Notes: generated by a model from the letters alone, not told the origin. 64,000 bases of DNA from Corynebacterium imitans (GCF_000739455.1 NZ_CP009211.1:434001-498000), one strand, 5' to 3'. Shown: positions 9,338-16,246, counted from the stretch's first letter. Numbers and translations: made by a program.

Positions 9338-9532
9338 ATGAGCAATTTTCAGACCGAAGCCGATGTGATGCGCTCCACGGCCGACCACGCCGACAACGTG
9401 AACGCCGACGTCAACCGTGAGATCGATCGCATCCAGGGGGTCGCCGAGTCTGTCCGTACCTTCTGGCAGGGCAGCGCTCAGCGCAGCTTCGATGGACTGA
9501 TGGCAAGGTACGACGATGCAAACCGCGCTTAA
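9338..9532 (+). pseudogene. esxB: 5' part of an interrupted esxB-like WXG100 gene
   Basis: The frame opens with MSNFQTEADV and contains W43-Q44-G45, the WXG turn of ESAT-6/CFP-10 proteins. A G-rich ribosome-binding site (GAGGGGG) precedes the ATG. After residue 60 the sequence passes into foreign DNA and ends four codons later (ANRA, stop), giving 64 residues instead of the roughly 100 expected. The missing part lies at 15416-15553 in the same frame once the element is removed. The truncated product keeps helix 1 and the turn but loses most of helix 2 and the YxxxD export signal. It may be made but is unlikely to be a normal T7SS substrate. Confidence 0.9.
9508..9519 (+). repeat. Left copy of the 12-bp direct repeat bounding the element (attL core)
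   Basis: GTACGACGATGC at 9508-9519 is repeated exactly at 15406-15417. Host coding sequence lies to the left and element sequence to the right. Fusing the flanks through one copy restores the esxB frame. The crossover itself would lie somewhere within these 12 bases; serine integrases exchange at a 2-bp core. Confidence 0.85.
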
Positions 9533-9854
9533 ACATTACTAAAGGAATTAGCGTTATACAGCTGATTCGTAGGGGTAGTGGTTGTGTCGTGCTTTGGCAA
9601 GACAGTCGCGCCGGGCTGGGATATACTCCTCGTAGCCACCGGGGAACTACATCCCCCGTAGCCCGGTGGTTAGGTGTTGCGTTGTAGCTGCCCATCCCCC
9701 GGGCGCTCCGCTTCACCGTCCCCCGGTGCTAGTTCGGGGATAGCCTAGGTGCCCACAGTGTGGGTATCTTCTCTGCTCTCTAGATCCCAGGGTGTAACCG
9801 CTAGTACCCCTTATTCTTCGGCGGTGTCTGTCTCTCTGGTCTTGACAAACAAAA

Positions 9855-9876
9855 AACGGGGCACTAAGGCCCCGTT
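9855..9876. terminator. Terminator-like hairpin in the array (ACTAA loop)
   Basis: The stem is AACGGGGC pairing with GCCCCGTT around ACTAAG, preceded by a run of A. It therefore has a U-tract only if transcribed leftwards. Together with 9994-10016 it shares the ACTAA loop. It belongs to the hairpin array and may have a role other than termination. Confidence 0.45.
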
Positions 9877-9993
9877 ATGCTGTCTCTCTTCGGTCTGTCA
9901 AACTCTAGCGCCGGTGACTCTTGTTCACCGGCGATAGTGGAACGAAACAGCCCGTCGAGCTGGGTAGCTCTACGGTGGTGGTACAAGCATAAA

Positions 9994-10020
9994 AAGGGGC
10001 CCACTAAGGGCCCCTTGTTT
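9994..10020. terminator. Bidirectional terminator-like hairpin (ACTAA loop)
   Basis: A perfect 9-bp stem AAGGGGCCC/GGGCCCCTT encloses ACTAA. It is flanked by A-rich sequence on the left and TTGTTTT on the right, so it could terminate transcription in both directions. If active, it would stop read-through from the esxB promoter towards the distant esxA. Confidence 0.6.
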
Positions 10021-10359
10021 TCTCTCCGGTGTGTATACCACCCTGCCGGTGGCTCTAGTCCACCGGCGGTACAAACAGTAAGAGCCCGGCTTTTTCACCG
10101 GGCTCCAAAACAAGCAGCCGGTAAGGCTGCTGGTGTTGTACAGCGGCCAAAAAGGCCGCTGGTTATTCTCTTGTGTTTATCGGAAACAGCTTGCTGCTGT
10201 TTCCTCTTGGTATTCACTAGCCGAAGAGAAGCGGTAGCTTGTAGCTACCGCCTGGTAGGTGTGTGTGGGGATGAGAGTATAGAGAGAAGGGGGTTCAAGG
10301 TACAGGTACACCCCCTTCTACCTGGGCTTATGCAAACAGGATGAACCCTGGGGGTTCAC

Positions 10360-11370
10360 CTACACAACGGCTGCTTGCAGAGCAGGCCCGGGTGAGTACA
10401 TACCACCGGCGCTGTTGGTGCTCTGGACTAGCAGCCCGCCCTTCTCGAGCTGGGTAAGTTTCTTGGCCCTGATGCTGTTCTCCGCCAGGCCAGCCCGTCC
10501 CGCGATGTCGCGGGCTACCTCAGCCTTGTTCTTCCCTGCTGAACCAGCGGCAAGCTGGGCTACTCTAGCGTTCTTGTCGAGCGCCTGCGCAGACCGTTGG
10601 CGGGTCTTGTCCGCTGCCTGCTCCTCCGCTTGCTCATCACGCACCATCGCCTGATCAACGATACGGTACCGGCGCTGCACCCCCAGACCGTCGCGCGACT
10701 TGGAGCGCAGCACACGCAGTGAGTCACCGTAGGCGTTAGTGCTAGTCCGGTAGATCTCTACTTCGCACCTAGCGAAGTGAGAAGCACCAGAGTTACCCAT
10801 CACCCTGTGGCTAGGCCCGGTGGGGCCTACGTAGTCTGAAGCGTGCGCTACCAGGATCACCGGGAGACCGAACGGGGCCACCCGTTCCTGCCAAAGCTGT
10901 TTCCACGGTGGCTTTTCCATCTCATCACCGTCGAGCACACCGCTAGCATGATCAATCACCACCAGGCCATGCCCGGCGCGCCGGGAATACTCGTGAACCG
11001 TGTTCCACCACGCCTGGGGCTTAATACCCACGCCGGTAAGAAAGTCCACGTCTGCTCGAGCTTCCAGAGCGCCCAGGCGCTCCCTGTACTCGAGTTCAGC
11101 GCCCGCGTCGGAACACAGCACCAGCACACGCACGCCGCGCGCGTTAGGCTTAATGCCCAGGAAGTCTCTTCCGTCGGTTAGGCTGGCGATAATGTGCGCC
11201 ACCGCTAGCGACTTACCGGCGCTAGAAGCGCCGTACAACAGCGTGTTAGTCGAGTGGACAACACCGGGAATCACCCACCGTTCCTCCTCTGTCCTGGGCT
11301 TAACGTTGTCGATGTGTACCACGCCCAGCTGCTGCTCGAGCAGCGCGAGTTCCTGCTGTTCTCCGGTCAC
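10360..11370 (-). CDS. RepA-like RecA-fold ATPase (AAA_25 type) of the element
   Basis: This 336-residue protein has a Walker A motif GASSAGKS at 47-54 and a Walker B-like GLVVIDHA near residue 139. It resembles RecA-fold helicase/ATPases of the RSF1010 RepA kind seen in plasmids, phages and integrative elements. The C-terminal 90 residues (rich in K, R, A; ...GLAENSIRAKKLTQLEKGGLL) look like a winged-helix DNA-binding region. It overlaps the HNH gene by 4 bp and ends next to the small hairpin 10342-10358. A replication role is inferred from family and from the candidate iterons at 12.3-12.7 kb. Confidence 0.75.
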   Translation of the reverse strand: MTGEQQELALLEQQLGVVHIDNVKPRTEEERWVIPGVVHSTNTLLYGASSAGKSLAVAHIIASLTDGRDFLGIKPNARGVRVLVLCSDAGAELEYRERLGALEARADVDFLTGVGIKPQAWWNTVHEYSRRAGHGLVVIDHASGVLDGDEMEKPPWKQLWQERVAPFGLPVILVAHASDYVGPTGPSHRVMGNSGASHFARCEVEIYRTSTNAYGDSLRVLRSKSRDGLGVQRRYRIVDQAMVRDEQAEEQAADKTRQRSAQALDKNARVAQLAAGSAGKNKAEVARDIAGRAGLAENSIRAKKLTQLEKGGLLVQSTNSAGGMYSPGPALQAAVV

Positions 11371-12143
11371 GCGAGCACCTGCTTTCCCTCGGAATCTAGG
11401 CTAATCACCACAGGCTCCCTGTCGCTGTCGCTCCACTCCACCAGCGCCGGGGCTAGCGGATTACCGTGCTCATCCACGGGCCCGGGGTACTCAACGCCGG
11501 GGTACTGCTCCGGATCCCTGTTCAGCACAGCCAGCACCGCGCTAGTCGCGCTCTTGTGGCGGTTGTAGTCCCTTGAGCACGGTACAACGTTCTCAATAAC
11601 GTGGCCCGCTGTTCCGGGCACCGACAACGGCTGAACGTGGTCGAAAGTCCTGCTGTTCGGGTAGCCCGGCTCCCGCCTAAGCTGTACGCCGGTGTGAAAA
11701 CACTCCCACGGGTTAATCCCGAGATCATCCCAGTACACCAGTAGTTCTGCCCTCGTGAACTTAATCGCTGGTAGTCCTGCTTCACGTGCCCTACGATGGC
11801 CCCGCTCCAGTGCGTATGCCAGCCCGTCGGCGGCTGCTCTGCTGGTCTGTAGCTGCTTGTTGGCGCAGGTGCGACAACGGCCAGCGCGCCCGTCTAATAG
11901 TCGCTTGTCCGGCTGAAAGTCGGTGTTTAAGTCCTGCTCTACTCCGCAGGTGTTACAGATCTTCCTCCCTAGCTCTCGTAGTTCCTGATTCTTTTCTCTG
12001 ATTAGTGCCCTGTCCACCGTGACTACCCCTGCTGGGGCGGCGTCTCCGGCGTATTCGGCTTGCTCTTTCTCGGTACGTGATGTACCTTCGGTGTTACACA
12101 AAATTACTGATCCTCCTCTGGATCTCTCGTGCGCGGGTGGCAC
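11367..12143 (-). CDS. HNH endonuclease-like protein with zinc-ribbon motif
   Basis: Two CxxC knuckles (CNTCG and CRTCAN, separated by about 25 residues) in the middle suit a zinc ribbon. Further on, DHVQPLSVPGTAGHVIENVV followed by C-x5-N-x2-K is an HNH-type nuclease core. Such proteins occur in phages, satellites and homing elements. The GTG at 12143 has no clear ribosome-binding site. A TTG at 12101 sits 10 bp after GGAGG and may be the real start, shortening the protein by 14 residues. It is coupled to the ATPase gene by an ATGA-type overlap. Whether it cuts element, host or competitor DNA is not visible. Confidence 0.72.
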   Translation of the reverse strand: MPPAHERSRGGSVILCNTEGTSRTEKEQAEYAGDAAPAGVVTVDRALIREKNQELRELGRKICNTCGVEQDLNTDFQPDKRLLDGRAGRCRTCANKQLQTSRAAADGLAYALERGHRRAREAGLPAIKFTRAELLVYWDDLGINPWECFHTGVQLRREPGYPNSRTFDHVQPLSVPGTAGHVIENVVPCSRDYNRHKSATSAVLAVLNRDPEQYPGVEYPGPVDEHGNPLAPALVEWSDSDREPVVISLDSEGKQVLA

Positions 12144-12830
12144 CCCGCGCGTGGTTAAATTTGATACCTGCTAGACCGTCGCTTGTTTCGCTCCACTATT
12201 GAGTTTTCAGACAACACGGCCAGCACTAGACCGGCCCACCCCTCGACAAGACAGTCGGGGGGATTTTTTAGTGTAGCACACACCCCCAAACTGGGGCAAA
12301 TTGCACCCGCACGCCTGTTCTATAGGCAGTCTATGGACTTAAAACCCGCCCACGACCGGGCACCCGCCATCACCTACGGTCAAGCAGGCAGGGGCGGGGG
12401 TATACCCCGTGGGGCACCCCACCCCCGCTTCGCTGGCACGCACGCAATCTTGCACCCCTGAAACTCTGCACTAGCCCCGTACCGCCGGGGCGCTCGAGGG
12501 TTAACCACCGGAGCTCCAGCACCCGTGCCCGTAGCACGCGCTCTAGCACGCCTGCACGCCCGTACAAGCGCCTAAACTGCTGCACCCGGGGAGAAGTGCC
12601 ACCCGGTGCCCTGCACCCGCCCAGCGGGCGCGTAGCCACCCTCTAGACCCGGTGTAGCTGCACTGCACCCGCGCCACTAGCCCTGCTGCCCAGCGGTACC
12701 CCTGCCAGGCCGGTGTACTCCCGCGCCGGGAGCGCGAGCAGCAGACACTAGCCCGGCGCGCTCTCTCCACTCCCAGTGCCGGTGTCAAACAGGGGTACAC
12801 CCTAGATAGACAAACTCGACACCCCGAAAC
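12144..12830. other. Gene-free region with repeated TGCACCC: candidate replication origin
   Basis: About 690 bp between the divergent HNH and resolvase genes hold no credible gene. The heptamer TGCACCC occurs at 12302, 12451, 12581, 12612 and 12664, always on the same strand, along with near matches (TGCACGC, TGCACTAG). Clustered same-strand short repeats next to an element encoding a RepA-like ATPase resemble iterons. The spacing is irregular, which weakens the case. A site for transfer or packaging is also possible. Confidence 0.35.
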
Positions 12831-12901
12831 AGTGTCTAAATAGAGTCGTAAACTCATTTATTGACACACTGCCCAACAACATCTAAGATCCTATTTAGAC
12901 A
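12831..12901 (+). promoter_or_regulatory. Sigma-A promoter of the resolvase gene embedded in inverted repeats (res-like)
   Basis: TTGACA at 12861-12866 and TAAGAT at 12884-12889, 17 bp apart, form a near-consensus promoter reading into the resolvase. The 11-bp sequence TGTCTAAATAG (12833-12843) recurs inverted at 12891-12901 and brackets this promoter. A second imperfect inverted repeat (AGTGTC...GACAC) spans 12831-12870. Small serine recombinases commonly bind res subsites overlapping their own promoters, so autoregulation and a recombination site here are likely but unproven. Confidence 0.6.
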
Positions 12902-12930
12902 ACGACACAACAACCAACCAGGAAGTCAAA

Positions 12931-13473
12931 ATGCGTATCGGGTACAAGCGAGTTAGCACCGTAGACCAGAACACCGCCCGCCAGCTCGAGGGCGTCGAGG
13001 TGGACAAGGTGTTCCAGGACAAGGCCAGCGGTAAGTCCGCTAACCGTCCCCAGCTGAACGCTGCTCTCGATTACGTGCGTGAGGGTGACACGCTGGTTGT
13101 CCACTCGATGGATAGGCTGGCACGCAACCTTGAGGATCTACGCGCTATCGTGCGTGACCTTACGGGCCGGGGTGTGCGCGTCGAGTTCGTGAAAGAGTCC
13201 CTGGCGTTCACCGGGGAAGATTCACCCATGAACGTGCTGCTCTTGTCCATGCTGGGTGCCGTAGCAGAGTTTGAGCGCTCCATGATTCTCGAGCGCCAGC
13301 GCGAGGGTATCGCGCTAGCTAAGGCCGCTGGCAAGTACAAGGGGCGTAAAGCTGCTCTCACCAACGAACAGGCCGGGGAACTACGTGCCCGGCGCGCTGC
13401 TGGTGAGTCTGTCGCCGCGCTTGCACGCGAGTACGGGGTTAGTCGCCAATCAGTGTACAACTACACCGCGTAG
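12931..13473 (+). CDS. Small serine recombinase (resolvase/invertase family)
   Basis: The 180-residue protein starts MRIGYKRVST, with the nucleophile at S9. It continues with the family's conserved DRLARNLEDL, EFERSMILERQREGI helix E region and a C-terminal helix-turn-helix (AALAREYGVSRQSVYNY). This is the normal length and order for Tn3-type resolvases and DNA invertases. A GGAAG ribosome-binding site precedes the ATG. It may resolve multimers of the excised circle, or invert or resolve DNA at the res-like repeats just upstream. It converges on the 120-residue gene across a terminator. Confidence 0.92.
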   Translation: MRIGYKRVSTVDQNTARQLEGVEVDKVFQDKASGKSANRPQLNAALDYVREGDTLVVHSMDRLARNLEDLRAIVRDLTGRGVRVEFVKESLAFTGEDSPMNVLLLSMLGAVAEFERSMILERQREGIALAKAAGKYKGRKAALTNEQAGELRARRAAGESVAALAREYGVSRQSVYNYTA

Positions 13474-13484
13474 CGGTACCACCC

Positions 13485-13847
13485 CTAGTGCTCCCCGGTA
13501 GCGGGGGGCACTTTTTGTATGTCCGGGTGTGGGCTAGGCACAAGCTCCCCATCCAGCTCAATCAACAGCCCGTCCCTGATCATGCACCCCACGAACTCCG
13601 CCGGGCTAATCCCTACTTCAGCCGCCGCCTGCTCTACGGTGATGTACTCATCCTCATCCACCGGGGGAGCGGGAAGTACGCTGGGTGCTCCCCACACCTC
13701 GATAACCAAGCTGTCATACGCAAACAACAGGCGTGCTGTCCACTCGTTGGCCTTGATAAGGCCGTTCAGGCGCTCTGTTCTGCCCGTGGCGGTGTCTCGT
13801 ACCACCAGCACACCCTCAGCGCCCCACAGGCGCTCGTAGGCCATCAT
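13485..13847 (-). CDS. Uncharacterised element protein with helix-turn-helix-like segment
   Basis: This is a 120-residue acidic protein. The N-terminal half (GVLVVRDTATGRTERLN...) looks like a beta-rich fold. Residues about 69-90 (ITVEQAAAEVGISPAEF) resemble a helix-turn-helix of the MerR/excisionase kind. Its ATG overlaps the stop of the large serine recombinase (ATGA), so the two are co-translated. Many large serine integrases need a small recombination directionality factor to excise; this linked gene is a candidate for that role by position only. I do not recognise the family. Confidence 0.7.
   Translation of the reverse strand: MMAYERLWGAEGVLVVRDTATGRTERLNGLIKANEWTARLLFAYDSLVIEVWGAPSVLPAPPVDEDEYITVEQAAAEVGISPAEFVGCMIRDGLLIELDGELVPSPHPDIQKVPPATGEH
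13487..13517. terminator. Terminator between the convergent resolvase and 120-residue genes
   Basis: The stem is AGTGCTCCCC pairing with GCGGGGGGCACT around GGTA, followed by TTTTT at 13513-13517. The T-tract favours termination of the rightward resolvase transcript. The left arm overlaps the last codons of the leftward gene. Confidence 0.75.
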
Positions 13848-15382
13848 TCTCGCGCCCCCTCGATCTGCTGGCGCTGCTCTTCGCTTAGCCCGGCCATAAA
13901 CTCTTCCTGCTCTAGCTTATGGACGGTAGATAGGTCAACGGGTTTTGTCTTAGGCAACAGCTTTAGCTCTGGGGGCAAAATAATCTCGTGCTCTTGGATA
14001 GGGCGGTGCCACCTGCTGCCGGGCTTAAGCTGCCGGGCCCGGAACTTGATACCTGCCGAGGTGAGCAGCAACCTACGGCCCTCGGTGTCCAGCTGCTCCC
14101 ACCGCTCCCCGTAGGTCTCTCCGGTGTCTATCCACTCCACACCGTCTTGAGACTGTACGGCGCTCTCTAAGCCCTTAATCTTGTTGCCCAGGTTGGTTAG
14201 TTGTTCGAACAGGCTAGCGCGCGTGGCCTTGTCGGGGGCGGTTGGCAGAAACTCTGTAATCTCTGCGTACGCTGCTCTTGCCTGCTCCAAAGACTCTTCG
14301 GTTGTGCCAATGGTGCTGAGTCGCTTCTCTAGTATCGGTAAATCGGCAACATCATCCAAAAACATCTCTTCCAGAGCAGCGTGTGCTTCCCGGGCGGAGA
14401 CATAAATGGTTTTGTCGTGCCGACGGCACTGGTACTTGAATATAGATTCAGAACCGTTGTACCGGTTGTAGTGCATGTTCTCACCACATTCCCAGCACAC
14501 GATAACGCCGCTCAGCGGGGATATTTTGGCCTTAGTAGCTACACGGGTTCTCCGGCTGGCGCGTAGTTCCGCTATCCGGTTGTAATCTTCGATCGAGATA
14601 GACGGCTCACAACGCTGTATCGGTTCCCCGTGATCATCCAGCACCGGCTTACCCTCGTACATAGTCCAGCCAAGATAGACCTTGCTGGTCAATAGCGTGT
14701 TGATCGTGGAGTAGTGCCAGCCCTTGGTGCCCCTGCCTGCTTCCTGTCTGGCGGTGGGAATTTCCTTGTCCTTGAGATCTCTAACTATGTGGGCGATAGG
14801 GCGATTCATTAAGGCCTGCTTGTAGATCCACTGGAGCACTTTCTGTTGCTCAGGATCTTTAATTAGCTCCTTGCCACCGCCCTCCCTATCAACGGCCTGG
14901 TAGCCGTACGGGGCTACGCCACCCTGGAACCGTCCCACCTTGCGTAGCTGTTTCTTGCCCGCTAGGGCGCGTTCGGTAATAGCTTCCAGCTCTCCCTGAG
15001 CTAGTCCGGCAATGATGTTTGCCAACATCTGCCCAGACCAGTCGGATAGATCAATGTGTTCAGCCACGCACACTAGCTGCTTTTCGTGTTCTTGTGTCCA
15101 GATAAACAACTTGCTCAGGTTGATCGAGTTTCTAGCCAACCTGTCCAGCTTCCACGCCACAAGAATGTCCCAACCTTGTGAACCGTCCTCGGTCAAAAAC
15201 TTCCCCAGCTCTGGCGTATCGAACGGGGAAACGCTGCCGGAAACGTCCCCGTCCTCAGCCCACGCCACCACCTCGTGGCCGTTGTCCTTGGCCCAGCGGG
15301 AGATTAATTCTCGCTGGCGCTCCAAGCTCGTGGACTCATCTCGCAACCGGGATAGGCGTATCCGCCCTAAAACTCTTGCCAT
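13844..15382 (-). CDS. Large serine recombinase (integrase) of the element
   Basis: The 512-residue protein has an N-terminal resolvase domain with the catalytic serine at S11 (RIRLSRLRDESTSLERQ), the WKLDRLARN motif and GLAQGELEAITERA. A recombinase domain (RFQGGVAPYGYQ...) follows, then a zinc-ribbon start (CWECGENMHY...YQCRRH) and a coiled-coil segment. This is the full large-serine-integrase layout. The start codon is 24 bp from the right repeat, the usual place for the integrase of such elements. There is no ribosome-binding site, and a TACTAT box lies 8 bp upstream of ATG, suggesting a leaderless mRNA. Its upstream promoter region overlaps the attachment core, so integration changes it. 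Confidence 0.95.
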   Translation of the reverse strand: MARVLGRIRLSRLRDESTSLERQRELISRWAKDNGHEVVAWAEDGDVSGSVSPFDTPELGKFLTEDGSQGWDILVAWKLDRLARNSINLSKLFIWTQEHEKQLVCVAEHIDLSDWSGQMLANIIAGLAQGELEAITERALAGKKQLRKVGRFQGGVAPYGYQAVDREGGGKELIKDPEQQKVLQWIYKQALMNRPIAHIVRDLKDKEIPTARQEAGRGTKGWHYSTINTLLTSKVYLGWTMYEGKPVLDDHGEPIQRCEPSISIEDYNRIAELRASRRTRVATKAKISPLSGVIVCWECGENMHYNRYNGSESIFKYQCRRHDKTIYVSAREAHAALEEMFLDDVADLPILEKRLSTIGTTEESLEQARAAYAEITEFLPTAPDKATRASLFEQLTNLGNKIKGLESAVQSQDGVEWIDTGETYGERWEQLDTEGRRLLLTSAGIKFRARQLKPGSRWHRPIQEHEIILPPELKLLPKTKPVDLSTVHKLEQEEFMAGLSEEQRQQIEGARE

Positions 15383-15405
15383 GTTTTAGATAGTACGCAA
15401 GCCCT

Positions 15406-15417
15406 GTACGACGATGC
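15406..15417 (+). repeat. Right copy of the 12-bp direct repeat bounding the element (attR core)
   Basis: GTACGACGATGC, identical to 9508-9519. Element sequence lies to the left and esxB coding sequence resumes to the right (GCAGCGTCGACTG...). Confidence 0.85.
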
Positions 15418-15553
15418 GCAGCGTCGACTGACTGAGGCGCTGACTGACATCTCGCACAACATCCGCGACAACGCCAAGCACTACGAGCACGCCGACGTCT
15501 CTACGACCGAGAGCCTGGACAGCCTCTCAGGCTCCGCTGGCCTGGCCCTGTAA
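15406..15553 (+). pseudogene. esxB: 3' part of the interrupted esxB-like gene
   Basis: Reading from 15416 in the phase set by the left fragment gives 45 codons and a TAA at 15551-15553. The start (AQRRLTEALTDISHNIRDN) is a typical helix 2 of a WXG100 protein. It is followed by YEHAD, a YxxxD/E T7SS export motif (Y83-D87 in the restored protein), and a short disordered tail. There is no start codon or ribosome-binding site, so it is not expressed alone. Joined to 9338-9517 it gives 105 residues, a normal CFP-10-like length. Confidence 0.9.
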
Positions 15554-15590
15554 TTCAAGAACACACACGCACCGAAAGGACACTGCTGAC

Positions 15591-15875
15591 ATGCACATTA
15601 AGTACGACTTCGGCCAGATCGGCAACACCGCGCAGGATATCCGCAGCTCCGCGGCCAACATCAACGGCCAACTGAACGAGCTCAAGGAGGTCATCCGCCC
15701 GATGACCCAGACCTGGGAAGGCGAGGCGGCCACCAGCTACATGGCGCACCAGGCCAAGTGGGACCAGGCCGCGGCTGACCTCAACGAGATCCTCAACCAG
15801 ATCGCCAACACCGTTGAGGACGGCAACAACACCATGCACGCAGTCAACAACGCCGCGGCGAACAGCTGGGGCTAG
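15591..15875 (+). CDS. esxA: EsxA, ESAT-6-like WXG100 protein
   Basis: This is a 94-residue helical-hairpin protein with the W42-E43-G44 turn and no signal peptide, a typical ESAT-6 partner. It lies 37 bp after the esxB remnant, so the two originally formed an esxBA pair. WXG100 proteins of this kind are usually exported as a heterodimer in which the CFP-10-like partner carries the YxxxD signal. Here that partner is truncated, and the ECF-type promoter is now more than 6 kb upstream behind terminator-like hairpins. The gene itself is intact. A weak AAAGGA lies 11 bp before the ATG. Confidence 0.95.
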   Translation: MHIKYDFGQIGNTAQDIRSSAANINGQLNELKEVIRPMTQTWEGEAATSYMAHQAKWDQAAADLNEILNQIANTVEDGNNTMHAVNNAAANSWG

Positions 15876-16246
15876 CGCCTTGACTGCTCGCCGGGCTGGG
15901 TATTTAGGAAGGAGGTGAGGCCAACTACCTGCGCTGCTGCGGGGGAAGTGGCGCGGGTACACACCTGCGATTGTTCGTTAGTAAACATAGCTTCGGCGCC
16001 GCCGTCGGGATTGGGGGATCCCGCGGCGGCGTTGGGCTGTCTTCGGCAGGGGAGGGGACAACGCGGCGTCGGCAAGCGAAAGCTCTTTTTGGAGCTGGGC
16101 CGGACTTCGCGTAAGCTTATCCCCCTGTGTGTCCTGCCAACTTCTAGTTGGTGCCACGCCCATCGGGTCTCCACCGGCCGCCGTTGGGGGTGTGGGCACA
16201 AAAGATATGGCCGGCAGCCATCTAGACAGACTTTAAGGAGTCATGC
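15876..16246 (+). promoter_or_regulatory. Intergenic region before rplM with a strong hairpin
   Basis: This gap of 371 bp holds no credible gene. A strong stem-loop lies at 15997-16031 (CGCCGCCG/CGGCGGCG, continued inside by GGGAT/ATCCC). It has no T-tract, so it may be a weak esxA terminator or part of a leader for the ribosomal protein operon. The rplM ribosome-binding site AAGGAG is at 16235-16240. I could not pick a promoter with confidence. Confidence 0.4.

Larger units (their letters stand above)
9599..10358 (+). other. Gene-free hairpin array, possible structured non-coding RNA
   Basis: About fourteen separate stem-loops follow one another with short linkers. Clear ones, as stem and loop: 9636-9669 CCACCGGG; 9855-9876 with ACTAA loop; 9910-9932 GCCGGTGA; 9994-10016 with ACTAA loop; 10045-10067 GCCGGTGG; 10082-10105 GAGCCCGG; 10113-10131 AGCAGCC; 10141-10161 CAGCGGCC with AAAAA loop; 10182-10204 GGAAACAGC; 10231-10251 GCGGTAGC; 10285-10319 AGAAGGGGGT; 10342-10358 TGAACCC. 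The stems mostly differ in sequence. A possible promoter (AAGACA 9599-9604, 17 bp, TATACT 9622-9627) would start transcription just before the first hairpin. Overlapping short frames have no ribosome-binding sites and are crossed by the stems. Confidence 0.5.
9508..15405. mobile_element. 5.9-kb serine-integrase element inserted in esxB
   Basis: The unit between equivalent points of the 12-bp direct repeats is 5,898 bp. It carries a large serine recombinase whose start codon is 24 bp from the right repeat, a small resolvase-type serine recombinase, a RepA/RecA-fold ATPase, an HNH protein and a 120-residue unknown protein. It has two long gene-free stretches: a hairpin array (9.63-10.36 kb) and a candidate origin (12.14-12.93 kb). 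There is no relaxase, mating-pair, capsid, terminase or DDE transposase gene, and no terminal inverted repeats. CTAG tetramers are far denser than in the flanking host DNA. I read it as a small integrative plasmid-like or phage-satellite-like element. Confidence 0.88.

Noticed and set aside
10285..10319. tRNA-like T-arm (GGGTTCAAGG) in the element
   Set aside because: No acceptor, D- or anticodon arms can be folded around it; it is better read as one more hairpin.
9749..10344. Two overlapping rightward open frames of 62 and 155 codons in the hairpin array
   Set aside because: No ribosome-binding sites, low-complexity Cys/Ser-rich products, and both are crossed by several strong stem-loops. 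The DNA looks structural, not coding.
9508..15405. Insertion sequence or transposon of DDE type
   Set aside because: No terminal inverted repeats and no DDE transposase. The large serine recombinase at the edge and the long identical direct repeat fit site-specific integration.
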